Below, one piece after another: positions 1 to 7,684 of a stretch of DNA of 10,702 bases (position 1 is its first letter; every line of letters starts with the position of its first letter). The stretch spans positions 1 to 10,702 of the forward strand of contig LJUD01000069.1 of assembly GCA_001304035.1 (NCBI GenBank), given 5' to 3'. Source of the stretch: a bacterium SM23_31 (GTDB taxonomy: Bacteria > SM23-31). A program made the position numbers and the translations under genes. Below the pieces are notes generated by a model. The model did no database searches and was not told the DNA's origin. It saw only the letters and a list, made by a program, of their open reading frames with translations.

Positions 1-391
1 GGCACTACACTTTTTGCGAAAATCAAGACCTGCCGGCTCTAAGTTGTTGTTTTTATTATCCAGAATTTTTCGAAACCCAATTTCACTGTAGAAGAAAAGT
101 TTAAGAGATACAACCGGTTTAATTTTTAAAAAAGTACTTTTGTGAAACATAGTAGATACATGTAAAAAGTAGTTTAAAATGGATTATTTCAAATATTGGT
201 ACTTACTAAAAAAAGTGCAAAAATTTTTCATTTAATATTATATTGCGTTTTTTTAAAATTTATTGAATTTTTTTAATACTTAAATCGTATTTCGTATAGA
301 GATATTGTTTTTTGTGGTTCGATGCAATCTCTGTGTTCGTATGTATCTTCAAGAATAAAAACGGAATATCAATTAATGGGGAGAAAATAAA
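1..391. other. AT-rich intergenic region with possible gene fragment at left edge
   Basis: No confident gene lies here. The first ~45 bases are richer in G+C than the rest. They can be read as the last 13 codons of a plus-strand gene ending in TAA at 40-42 (…A-K-I-K-T-C-R-L). The minus strand is also open from an ATG at 148-150 to the left edge, giving 50 codons. Neither reading has a recognisable motif. The drop in G+C just after position 42 slightly favours the plus-strand reading. The remainder is A/T-run-rich and contains three copies of TCGTAT (285-290, 292-297, 337-342). I found no convincing -35/-10 pair for the gene at 392, although its promoter should lie here. Confidence 0.4.
378..383 (+). 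promoter_or_regulatory. Shine-Dalgarno sequence that fixes a TTG start
   Basis: GGGGAG lies 8 bases before TTG at 392-394. It supports TTG initiation, because no in-frame ATG or GTG occurs before the signal peptide and the peptide needs this start. Confidence 0.65.
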
Positions 392-1126
392 TTGAAAAGA
401 ATATTGCTCTTATTAATAGTGTTTGCGTGTGTGGTTAGTTTTTTTGACTTGGAAAGTATATTTGCCCAACAAGTTCCCACAAAATTAACAAAGCAAGAAC
501 GAATTGCCGCACTTCAAATACCTGAGGAAGATTTAAAAAAGCTTTCAACGGAAGAATTATTGGATAGATGTTTGGAATATCCTTATTTAGGCGACCTTAT
601 TTTTGTAGAAAACATTCCGTTAATATTTCCGTATATAATTGAAAGCTTTAATGGACTTACGGAATTGTTCAGTAATCGCGATGATGCAGGTATTGTATTA
701 TTAAACAAGTTATATGCTGTAGGCATTATCATCTATGAAGGCAATTTAACAGGTATTGAAAAATGTGAAATAGAATTTAAATATTACTATTTAATATTAT
801 TTTTAGCGCAAGACGAGATGTTGCAGCAATTGCGTGGTTCCGAAAGGATTATTTTAGAGGAACTTGAAGATAAGTTTCACCAAATTGGGAAATATAAACT
901 TGACAAGATCGGCGCAAAAATTATATATAATTCAATTCCAATGAATTTTTTTGGGTATGCTATGGTCCAATACTTAAATAGTATTAAATACGATAAGTTC
1001 GTGAAATTTAAAGAAAATAACTTAGAAATAAGGAATATGCTTCAAGGTTTTAATATTAACTTTCTGACGTCAGGAACATTTTCTGCACTGTTGGAAATAA
1101 TTAATGAGTTCAATACTATAAAATAG
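392..1126 (+). CDS. exported protein of unknown function (244 aa)
   Basis: The function is not known. Residues 1-25 form a clear signal peptide: K2-R3, a hydrophobic core at about 4-19, and a likely cleavage after F-A (24-25) before Q-Q. The mature part is mostly helical. It carries L-S-T-E-E-L-L-D-R at 51-59, then C-L-E-Y-P-Y-L-G-D, and F-N-G-L-T-E-L-F around 86-93 followed by R-D-D-A-G. From memory, this spaced pattern (S-T-E-x-L, Y-P, F-N-G, R-x-D-A) recurs in uncharacterised secreted proteins of FCB bacteria, but I cannot name a family. The start is TTG with GGGGAG 8 bases upstream. Only 11 bases separate its stop from the next TTG start, and the downstream ribosome site overlaps its stop codon, so the two genes are probably cotranscribed and may work together outside the cytoplasm. 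No lipobox cysteine is present. Confidence 0.75.
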   Translation: MKRILLLLIVFACVVSFFDLESIFAQQVPTKLTKQERIAALQIPEEDLKKLSTEELLDRCLEYPYLGDLIFVENIPLIFPYIIESFNGLTELFSNRDDAGIVLLNKLYAVGIIIYEGNLTGIEKCEIEFKYYYLILFLAQDEMLQQLRGSERIILEELEDKFHQIGKYKLDKIGAKIIYNSIPMNFFGYAMVQYLNSIKYDKFVKFKENNLEIRNMLQGFNINFLTSGTFSALLEIINEFNTIK

Positions 1127-1130
1127 AGGA
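1125..1130 (+). promoter_or_regulatory. Shine-Dalgarno overlapping upstream stop codon; fixes TTG start
   Basis: AGAGGA overlaps the TAG stop at 1124-1126 and sits 7 bases before TTG at 1138-1140. This suggests translational coupling of the two exported-protein genes. Confidence 0.65.
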
Positions 1131-1137
1131 TGACAAA

Positions 1138-3390
1138 TTGAAAACAATTAAATATTTAATATCATTAATATTTTTGGTTCTTTGTGCAAAATTGCTGTAT
1201 GCACAAGGTTATACGCCGAACGGCAAACCATTATCATCAATTAATTTAGGAATAGTGTATAATTCTATGTATACGCAGGAAGAAATAGATTATATGAACA
1301 ATTGGATAAAAACTAATTATCCCGATGTTGAAATTCTTCAATCTTGGGAATATAATCTACTTTTTAACTGCCACTTTTTTACCTGGCTTAACATTCAGGG
1401 TTATGAAGTTTGGGACGAAGACTACGTCTGGAAAAATGGCATGCCTTCCAGGTTAGGATGGTCAATTGATCCGGATGACCAGTTTCTTTTGACAGGTACA
1501 AAAGATTTTGTATTGGGATGGTTATTTAGTTTGGATGATTTTTACTCTGATGCTGAATATTCAATACCACAGGGCTATCCGTCGTATGTTACGACTTCTG
1601 CTTCTGATGCGGCAATATGTGTTTATAGGGATAATGGAGAAATAATGCATTCTGCAAGGATGCTTGAAAACAGCAATAAAGTGATATCAAAATGGGGAGC
1701 TATGGGTGTATATAAACATTATCCTTTAGATTGTCCGTCTTCATATGGTTGTATAACGGAATATTATAAAATAAATCCGGATTACAGGCCTGTAAATGAC
1801 CCGGGAAATCGGTTTTTGGCAATAGACGAAGCTCTACAGGGAACTCCTGTTGGGAGCATTGTTTCAGTATATCCCGGAACTTATACCGTGGGCTCTTTAA
1901 CAGTTGCAGAAGGTACTACTCTCTATATCCAAAATGGGGCAACATTACGTTTTGCTACCGGTAGTAAGTTAAAAGTCTACGGTTCAATAAATGCTTTCGG
2001 TGTTACATTTACAAGCAATGCTGAACCCGGTGGTCTGTGTGACTGGAATGGCATAGTTTTGTATGAAAACGGTAAAATTGAAAACTGTATTATTGAAAAC
2101 GCCAGACAGGGAATAAAAACAACCAACTGCAATTCCGTAACTCTGCGCCGTAATATACTGAGAAATTGCGATTCAGGGATATTGTGTATAAATGGCGGAA
2201 CACCGATAATTTCCGGAAATTCGTTTAGTGATATCAAAAATAATGCGATTTTTTCATATTCTACTCCCAGCATAATTGATTCAAACCAAATTAGTTCTTC
2301 CAACGCAAATACAGGTATTTTGATTTCATCTAATCCCTCGCCATTCACTATATCAGAGAATCATATTTCAGATGTTGGTTATGGAATTTATCTTTCAAAC
2401 GCTTCATATTCCGTGCTTGAAAATAATTCTATTGAAAATAGTAGAATTGATTCCGTTAAGGCAGATGTCGAATCTATTGTGGATGGACAAATAGAAGGTA
2501 CCGAAGAAGGGATTATACATTCTCATTATCTTGGTGTTAGTTTTAAAACTGCTGAAAATAATACAATAAACACAGAACCGGAGCAAATATATGAACAGGG
2601 TTTATCCTATATAAAATTGAAAAATTATAATGATGCTCTGGTTACTTTTAAGGACCTGATTATCAATTACAGTGATTCAAAGTGTGCTCGTCAAGCCCTG
2701 AGGCATATTTCGATTATTTTAGAAACGAAAAAAGAAAACAGACTGGATAACATTATTTATTTTAAAGATATTATGCAATCGTTTATTAACAATGATATAA
2801 ATAATAAAATTGTGGATATAATTGATCGGCAAATTCTATATTGGTTAAAGCGAAACAAACTATACGATGAAGCAGAAAAAAAATATGATGAATTAATCGC
2901 AAAATCGTTGAATGAGGACGAAGCCGATGAATTGATTTTTGGGAAAGCGATTTTCTACATTTATGAGTTAAATCGGCCTGAAAAAGCGGTAACTTATTTA
3001 AACATGTTGTTGGGAAGTGATAATATATTTTCAGATTTTAGTAAGGATGAATTGGATGATTTGGGAATTACCGTAACGCATGTTGATAATATAACAAAAA
3101 ATGATGATTATGAAGCGGATTATAGAAGTGTAAACTATCCCAACCCGTTTAACGGTGTTACCACGATTAATTTTGCAACGAAAAAACCGGGTCCTGTTAA
3201 AATAACTGTTTATAACTTAATTGGACAGGAAATTGCAGTTTTAATAAATCAAGAACTGCCCGTCGGCATACACCAGGTACAATGGAGCGTTCTTAATCAA
3301 TCGGGTGTTCCTGTCAGCACAGGAGTTTATTTTTACCGTATAGTTAGAGATGGTGCTGCAGAAACACGTAAGATGTTATATGCCCGGTAA
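1138..3390 (+). CDS. T9SS-exported protein: papain-like Cys/His domain, beta-helix, TPR-like region
   Basis: A multidomain exported protein of 750 residues. Residues 1-23 are a signal peptide ending in Y-A-Q. Residues ~35-215 resemble the uncharacterised papain-like/NlpC-like domains with an N-C-H motif: C78 in N-C-H-F-F-T-W is the likely nucleophile, H171 in M-H-S-A-R-M the likely base, followed by S-K-W-G (184-187), H194 and C-P-S at 199-201. Residues ~225-435 are short N-rich repeats (I-x-x-N-x-I, G-I) of a right-handed parallel beta-helix. Residues ~480-625 have a TPR-like helical pattern (Y-E-Q-G-L-S-Y, Y-N-D-A-L). Residues ~667-750 are a type A T9SS sorting tail (Y-P-N-P-F-N, G-V-Y-F-Y-R). 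The domain calls and exported location are well supported. Peptidase or amidase activity is inference, and the substrate is unknown. It starts at TTG and is downstream of another exported-protein gene. Confidence 0.85.
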   Translation: MKTIKYLISLIFLVLCAKLLYAQGYTPNGKPLSSINLGIVYNSMYTQEEIDYMNNWIKTNYPDVEILQSWEYNLLFNCHFFTWLNIQGYEVWDEDYVWKNGMPSRLGWSIDPDDQFLLTGTKDFVLGWLFSLDDFYSDAEYSIPQGYPSYVTTSASDAAICVYRDNGEIMHSARMLENSNKVISKWGAMGVYKHYPLDCPSSYGCITEYYKINPDYRPVNDPGNRFLAIDEALQGTPVGSIVSVYPGTYTVGSLTVAEGTTLYIQNGATLRFATGSKLKVYGSINAFGVTFTSNAEPGGLCDWNGIVLYENGKIENCIIENARQGIKTTNCNSVTLRRNILRNCDSGILCINGGTPIISGNSFSDIKNNAIFSYSTPSIIDSNQISSSNANTGILISSNPSPFTISENHISDVGYGIYLSNASYSVLENNSIENSRIDSVKADVESIVDGQIEGTEEGIIHSHYLGVSFKTAENNTINTEPEQIYEQGLSYIKLKNYNDALVTFKDLIINYSDSKCARQALRHISIILETKKENRLDNIIYFKDIMQSFINNDINNKIVDIIDRQILYWLKRNKLYDEAEKKYDELIAKSLNEDEADELIFGKAIFYIYELNRPEKAVTYLNMLLGSDNIFSDFSKDELDDLGITVTHVDNITKNDDYEADYRSVNYPNPFNGVTTINFATKKPGPVKITVYNLIGQEIAVLINQELPVGIHQVQWSVLNQSGVPVSTGVYFYRIVRDGAAETRKMLYAR

Positions 3391-3404
3391 TAAAATGTAA
3401 AAAA

Positions 3405-3479
3405 TTAATCACAAAGTACGAAAAGAAAATATAAAGGCTGTAATAAAATATTAAAATTCTCTGCGCTCTTTGCGGTTAA
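3405..3479. repeat. imperfect palindromic intergenic element
   Basis: The left arm (3405-3427) and the reverse complement of the right arm (3457-3479) match at 17 of 23 positions, around a 29-base centre. The right arm on the minus strand reads T-T-A-A-C-C-G-C-A-A-A-G followed by a CGCAGAG block. From memory, this resembles the 'aaccgcaaag…cgcaaag' palindromic repeats scattered between genes in many environmental bacterial genomes. It lies between two convergent genes, so the transcript could also fold as a bidirectional terminator, though no U-tract follows. The left arm looks decayed. Confidence 0.5.
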
Positions 3480-3513
3480 ATATTTTGTTGAAATTTTACG
3501 ATTTATATTCCTT

Positions 3514-4863
3514 TCATTTTATCAAATAAAATTTAGTCATCCTCCCGTCAATAAAATTACACCCTTCTTCGGTAAATACCCCGCCTTCTTCGAGAGCGAT
3601 CCTTACTTCCTGGTTATCCCATTCCGGTACACTGTATCTATTGTTTAATTCAATTGCATAGCAGGTATTGACATAAAGCGGGTAGTCACCTCTGACCGGG
3701 ACACCTTCCTGCCTGTCCCACAAGCCGATTGTCGGTCCGGCGGCATGACCGTAAACACCGAGCGGATGTGTATAAATACTTGGTTGTAAACCCTCATCCT
3801 TCGCTTTCTTTAATGAAGTCAGCAATATCTCATTACCGGTACGCCCTACCTTGAATTCACCCATGAAAATATCCTGCAGCCTGTTTGCTTTTCTCAGTGC
3901 TTCCTTCAAATCCTCCGGAACATCGTTTTCGCCTGTTTTACATACATACGCCATCTGCTGTGTGTCCGTACAAAGACCGAGATACACAATGCCTATATCA
4001 CAATGAAGCAGGTCTCCGCGCCGTATTACTGTATTATTGTCTTTATATTTAGCTGCTTCTTCTCTATTTCTTTGAATATCTATCGACGGCTGAAACCAGG
4101 TTTTTAGACCGAGACCGGTAATTTTTTGCCTGATCCACCACACAACTTCTTCGGTCGTTGTAATATCGGGGATAATTACTTCATTAGAAAAGAATTCGGC
4201 AATAATGTCATGAGCTATTCCGCAAATATGCCGGTAAACACTGAGTTCCTCCGGACTCCTTGTTTCAAGCCATCCGATACAGAGGTGTTCCGCCGAAACA
4301 AGCCGGGATGAATATCTTTCTCCAAGGGCGTTTTCGAGTTTTTCTTTAAAAGATGCCGTCAGACCGTCTCCGAAAGCCCATGCTTCAGAAATATTGATCC
4401 CTATTTTTTGGGGATTGCGTTCTTTAATGAATTCCGCAAGGGTCTCGAACTGGTCTTTGTTTCTATCTTTGTATATCGAGCTGTACCATGTACCCATATC
4501 ATAAAAACTTCCGGTTAACCGCTCGACGCCGGCTGCCGGTCCCCTGTCGTGAAAAATAAGAATGGAAGTTCTCCGCGCAGACATATTCGGTTCGGGTACT
4601 AAAGACATATATACGGGGTCTTCATTATACTCGCGGCATATAACAAGCCACATATCGATCCCTTCCCTCCTCATCAAGTCCGGGATAAGATTCTCCAGTC
4701 TCCATTCCAGCCACCGGTTCATAATCTCTGCTCTTTGGCGTTCGGGTAAAATATTCGTTATATCCTGAACAGCAGTAACTCCGTGCTCCTGCGCATAAGT
4801 ATTGCCGGCTGTGATGAGCAGAATTCCAAAAGATAGGATCATTAGAATTCTCTTTGTCTTCAT
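3514..4863 (-). CDS. secreted M24 family metallopeptidase (Xaa-Pro aminopeptidase-like)
   Basis: A 449-residue pita-bread-fold peptidase predicted to remove N-terminal residues next to proline, or a related function, outside the cytoplasm. Residues 1-24 are a signal peptide ending T-Y-A before Q25. Residues ~45-205 fit the creatinase N-terminal domain, and ~210-449 the M24 catalytic domain. All five expected dinuclear-metal ligands can be placed: D289 (H-C-D-I-G), D300 (C-T-D-T), H373 (G-H-A-A-G), E405 (A-I-E-L-N) and E425 (A-L-E-E-G). H366 (T-H-P-L-G) matches the conserved His upstream of the ligand His. The later conserved His of aminopeptidase P is replaced around G-L-W-D (380-383), so substrate preference may differ. 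The start is ATG with GAGGACAGGA just upstream. It is transcribed convergently to the T9SS protein and divergently from the zinc-ribbon/LemA cluster. Confidence 0.88.
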   Translation of the reverse strand: MKTKRILMILSFGILLITAGNTYAQEHGVTAVQDITNILPERQRAEIMNRWLEWRLENLIPDLMRREGIDMWLVICREYNEDPVYMSLVPEPNMSARRTSILIFHDRGPAAGVERLTGSFYDMGTWYSSIYKDRNKDQFETLAEFIKERNPQKIGINISEAWAFGDGLTASFKEKLENALGERYSSRLVSAEHLCIGWLETRSPEELSVYRHICGIAHDIIAEFFSNEVIIPDITTTEEVVWWIRQKITGLGLKTWFQPSIDIQRNREEAAKYKDNNTVIRRGDLLHCDIGIVYLGLCTDTQQMAYVCKTGENDVPEDLKEALRKANRLQDIFMGEFKVGRTGNEILLTSLKKAKDEGLQPSIYTHPLGVYGHAAGPTIGLWDRQEGVPVRGDYPLYVNTCYAIELNNRYSVPEWDNQEVRIALEEGGVFTEEGCNFIDGRMTKFYLIK

Positions 4864-5182
4864 CGTCCTGTCCTCAATAGTTCAAAAATTTGTAAATCCG
4901 GTTCATTGTTATGACAAGATAATAATTAAAAAAAGAAAAACAAGTGAAAACATGGCATCTTAATTAGCATGGCATTGTCACATTGCAATAAATTCAAGAT
5001 AAAAATTCATGATTCATGGACGAATTAAGCTAACCACATGCTTCACAAAAAAAGAAAGTTCTAAAAAGGCTTGATTTTTTGTTATAATCTATATAACATT
5101 ACCAGATATAAATTAATTTAAGACTTTGACAGAAAAGAGTTTTCGAAAATAAAACACAATTGCAAAATTCCGAGAGGATTAA
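4864..5182. other. divergent intergenic region, probable promoters for both sides
   Basis: No gene is seen. The region separates the M24 gene (minus) from the zinc-ribbon/LemA cluster (plus), so both promoters should lie here. It holds two direct copies of CATGGCAT (4951-4958, 4968-4975), a tandem ATTCATG (5005-5011, 5012-5018), and TATAAT at 5083-5088. None is proven functional. Confidence 0.45.
5081..5097 (+). promoter_or_regulatory. candidate -10 box within a short inverted repeat
   Basis: TATAAT at 5083-5088 is about 95 bases before the zinc-ribbon start. It overlaps the inverted repeat GTTATA (5081-5086) / TATAAC (5092-5097). No matching -35 element at 16-18 bases was found, so promoter and operator are both tentative. 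Confidence 0.25.
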
Positions 5183-5575
5183 ATGGACTGTCCTGTATGT
5201 AAAGAGCCGATGATAGTCTTGGAGCTTGATGAAGTTGAGATCGACTATTGTATCTCATGCAGGGGCAAATGGCTTGATGCAGGTGAACTGGAGCTTTTGT
5301 TGGAAGATTCCGAGGAGAAGGATAACTTACTGGCTTCATTCGATGTGGATAGAAAGACCGAAGAAAAACGCAGAAAATGCCCTATATGTTTAAAGAAAAT
5401 GGTAAAGGTTTTGTGTGGAACGGATAATAAAATCCGCATAGACAAATGCCGGAAAAACGAAGGCATCTGGTTTGATGAAGGTGAACTTAGAGAAATTATT
5501 AAAATGGGGAGTTTTGACAAAAATAATAAAGTGTTAAATCTGCTTAAAGATATGTTTGGCAAGGAAACTCATTAA
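5183..5575 (+). CDS. zf-TFIIB domain protein with two zinc-ribbon copies
   Basis: A small cytoplasmic protein of 130 residues built from two tandem TFIIB-type zinc ribbons. Copy 1 has C3-P-x-C6 and C23-x-x-C26, then G-K-W-L-D-A-G-E-L. Copy 2 has C66-P-x-C69 and C89, then G-I-W-F-D-E-G-E-L. In copy 2 the expected fourth cysteine is N92 (C-R-K-N-E-G), so it may bind zinc poorly or use C78 instead. The molecular role of this family is not known. Such proteins occur with membrane or stress genes, and here the stop is only 18 bases before lemA, so the two are very likely cotranscribed. The start is ATG with GAGAGGA just upstream. The family call is firm; its function is open. Confidence 0.88.
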   Translation: MDCPVCKEPMIVLELDEVEIDYCISCRGKWLDAGELELLLEDSEEKDNLLASFDVDRKTEEKRRKCPICLKKMVKVLCGTDNKIRIDKCRKNEGIWFDEGELREIIKMGSFDKNNKVLNLLKDMFGKETH

Positions 5576-5593
5576 GGTAAAAGGAGGGTAATA

Positions 5594-6151
5594 ATGACAA
5601 CTGCAATAATTGTATTGGTGATAATTGTAATAATAGCATTGTTTTTTATCGGGATGTATAATGCTTTGGTACGGCTCAGAAACCGTGTGAGAAACGCCTG
5701 GTCACAGATAGATGTTCAACTGAAAAGGCGGCACGACCTTATACCGAATTTAGTGGAAACAGCCAAGGGATACATGAAACACGAGCTGCAGACCATGGAA
5801 AGCGTTACACAGGCAAGAAGCAGGGCGATGAGCGCTGAAAGCGTCGGCGACAGGGCGAAGGCTGAGGGCGAATTAAGCGGCGCCATAAGTAAATTCTTTC
5901 TTGTTGTTGAAAACTATCCCGATCTTAAAGCCAATCAAAACTTCCTGGCTGTACAAGAAGAATTAACTTCAACCGAAAACAAAATATCTTTTGCGCGGCA
6001 AAGTTACAATGACCAGGTGCTTTTCTTTAACAATAAAATACAGGTGTTCCCTTCAAACGTGGTTGCAGGAATGTTCAATTTTAAGACAGAAGAATTTTTT
6101 GAAATAGAAGAGGAAGCTGAAAGAGCAGCTCCGAAAGTGGATTTTTCCTGA
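5594..6151 (+). CDS. lemA: LemA family membrane protein
   Basis: A 185-residue LemA protein, the usual size. One N-terminal membrane helix (about residues 3-20) is followed by the family hallmark: Y-N-x-L-V-x-L-R-N-R-V (22-32), then A-W-S-Q-I-D-V-Q-L-K-R-R-H-D-L-I-P-N-L-V (35-54). The long helical body contains A-R-S-R-A (74-78), E-N-Y-P-D-L-K-A-N (106-114) and E-N-K-I-S-F-A-R-Q-S-Y-N-D (128-140). It is expected to be anchored in the cytoplasmic membrane by its N-terminus; the exact role is unknown. LemA genes commonly lie beside HtpX-like M48 proteases, as here, suggesting a shared role in membrane protein quality control or envelope stress. AAGGAGGG (5581-5588), 5 bases before the ATG, is the strongest ribosome site in the window. 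It forms a probable operon with the zinc-ribbon gene upstream. Confidence 0.95.
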   Translation: MTTAIIVLVIIVIIALFFIGMYNALVRLRNRVRNAWSQIDVQLKRRHDLIPNLVETAKGYMKHELQTMESVTQARSRAMSAESVGDRAKAEGELSGAISKFFLVVENYPDLKANQNFLAVQEELTSTENKISFARQSYNDQVLFFNNKIQVFPSNVVAGMFNFKTEEFFEIEEEAERAAPKVDFS

Positions 6152-6258
6152 TCCGTTCCGCTCAGAGGAATGGGCTCAGAGCTGATATTGCAAAGGTATT
6201 AACGTATAAGCAATTGTGTATTACAAGGTATATAATTTATTATTAATATTCGAGGACA

Positions 6259-6272
6259 TTTGATTTATCAAA
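6259..6272. promoter_or_regulatory. short perfect palindrome upstream of the M48 gene
   Basis: TTTGAT and ATCAAA flank a 2-base centre, 24 bases before the M48 start codon. It could be an operator or a small leader hairpin; nothing else supports a function. It lies in a 145-base gap that also carries GCTCAGAG twice (6160-6167, 6174-6181) and a weak hairpin CCGTTCC/GGAATGG (6153-6173) after lemA. Confidence 0.25.
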
Positions 6273-6296
6273 TTCTAAAAAACGGTATATATAATT

Positions 6297-7580
6297 ATGT
6301 GGGAATTAATACAATCAAATAGAAGAAAGTCGTTTATTCTTTTTATTTTTATGGGGATATGCCTCGTTGCATTAGGATATGTTATCGGTTTTGCTTTTTT
6401 ATCCGAGGGCGGTGGTATTACGGGTATTTTTATTGCCCTCGCTATATGGTTTATTCTGTCGATGATAAGTTACTTTTCGGGCAGTTCCATACTCCTTGCG
6501 GCAAGTAAGGCGAAAGAAGTTACACACGATGTTCACCCGCAGCTTTTTAATGTTGTAGAAGAAATGAAAATCTCGGCAAATCTGCCTGCTATGCCGAAGA
6601 TATATATTATCCCCGATCCTGCGCCTAATGCATTTGCTACAGGTATGAAGCCGGAAAAAAGCGCTGTGGCGGTAACAGCCGGACTGCTCTCCCGGTTGAA
6701 CAGGGACGAACTGCAGGGTGTTGTCGCACATGAAATGTCACATATTATAAACCGGGATGTGCTCTATGTAACGTTTGCGGGAATAATGCTCGGGAGTATT
6801 GTGATTATCTCGGAAGTATTTTTACGTGGAATGTTTTATTCTTCAATGTCATCGAGGCGGTATAGGTCAAGCTCTTCAAGAGGAGGCGGGGGACAGGCAC
6901 AATTGATTATAATGGTCGTAGCTATTGTCCTTGCAATCTTAGCTCCTATCTTGGCACGCCTGCTCTATTTTGCCATATCAAGAAAGAGGGAATATCTTGC
7001 CGATGCGTCTGCCGTCCGGTTAACAAGATACCCGGAAGGATTGGCATCCGCCCTGGAAAAAATTTCTCAGTCGAACCTTGACCTTGCATCTGCGAATAAG
7101 GTAACGGCGCCCATGTATATAGCAAATCCCCTTAAAAAGAAGGGCAGAAAGCTCTCAAATCTTACAAGCACACATCCGCCGATTACCGAAAGAATAAAAA
7201 TACTGAGAAATATCTCACAGGGTGTAAATTTCAAAGATTATCAAAATGCTTATGCACTTGCGATAGGAAAATCAGCGAGAATTATTCCGGCATCCGGTTT
7301 AAAGGACACCAATGAAATCCCGATACGAAAAGCCAAAGCTGAAAGACCGGAAGAACGGGGGAAAAAGAAAAGTATGAGGGATATCGGGGATCTGGTAAGA
7401 AAGGTTAACAAGTACGCATTTTTACTATGTGTTTGCGGTCTTAAAATTAAGGTTCCCCCCGATTTTAAGAAGCATGAAATAACCTGCCCCCGGTGCGGGC
7501 ATAAAAATGAGGTTCCGTTAGCTGAGCTTACTGCCGCAGTAGCAGCCGCCGGCTCAATTCCGGGAACAAAAAACAAATAA
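6297..7580 (+). CDS. htpX: HtpX-like M48 membrane zinc metalloprotease with C-terminal zinc ribbon
   Basis: An integral-membrane M48 peptidase that is likely to cleave damaged or misassembled membrane proteins from the cytoplasmic side. The start M-W-E-L-I-Q-S-N-R-R-K-S matches the HtpX family opening, fixing ATG at 6297 despite no clear Shine-Dalgarno. Two membrane helices lie at ~13-35 and ~41-60, and further ones at ~157-175 and ~201-226. The zinc site is H145-E146-x-x-H149 with E232 (R-E-Y-L-A-D-A) as third ligand. T-H-P-P-I-T-E-R-I (292-300) is the conserved family end motif. Beyond the usual ~290 residues the protein continues to 427, with a basic linker and a zinc ribbon C378-x-C380 … C397-x-x-C400. 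It sits 145 bases after lemA in the same direction, so it is either the third gene of that operon or has its own promoter. Confidence 0.93.
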   Translation: MWELIQSNRRKSFILFIFMGICLVALGYVIGFAFLSEGGGITGIFIALAIWFILSMISYFSGSSILLAASKAKEVTHDVHPQLFNVVEEMKISANLPAMPKIYIIPDPAPNAFATGMKPEKSAVAVTAGLLSRLNRDELQGVVAHEMSHIINRDVLYVTFAGIMLGSIVIISEVFLRGMFYSSMSSRRYRSSSSRGGGGQAQLIIMVVAIVLAILAPILARLLYFAISRKREYLADASAVRLTRYPEGLASALEKISQSNLDLASANKVTAPMYIANPLKKKGRKLSNLTSTHPPITERIKILRNISQGVNFKDYQNAYALAIGKSARIIPASGLKDTNEIPIRKAKAERPEERGKKKSMRDIGDLVRKVNKYAFLLCVCGLKIKVPPDFKKHEITCPRCGHKNEVPLAELTAAVAAAGSIPGTKNK

Positions 7581-7684
7581 CTCAACACTCCCCATCTCAC
7601 AATAGAATTAAAACCAAACAAACTTAATGTAGTAGTAAATGCACGGAATTAGTCTTTATCTCCCGAAAATATATGTTACATATT

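Noticed and set aside
135..142. TACTTTTG, matching the Bacteroidetes -7 box TAnnTTTG
   Set aside because: No -33 TTG element at the right distance, and it is 250 bases from the nearest gene start.
1..150. Minus-strand open frame of 50 codons from ATG at 148-150 running off the left edge
   Set aside because: No ribosome site and no recognisable motif, and the length is not far from chance in AT-rich DNA. A short plus-strand reading ending at 42 fits the local composition at least as well.
1977..2348. 123-codon minus-strand open frame inside the beta-helix region
   Set aside because: Antisense to a well-supported coding domain; no ribosome site or recognised domain.
6153..6173. Hairpin CCGTTCC/GGAATGG after lemA as a terminator
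   Set aside because: A 7-bp stem with one mismatch and no U-tract; too weak to call.
7250..7621. 123-codon minus-strand open frame opposite the end of the M48 gene
   Set aside because: The plus strand here encodes a zinc ribbon with conserved cysteines, so this is a shadow frame.
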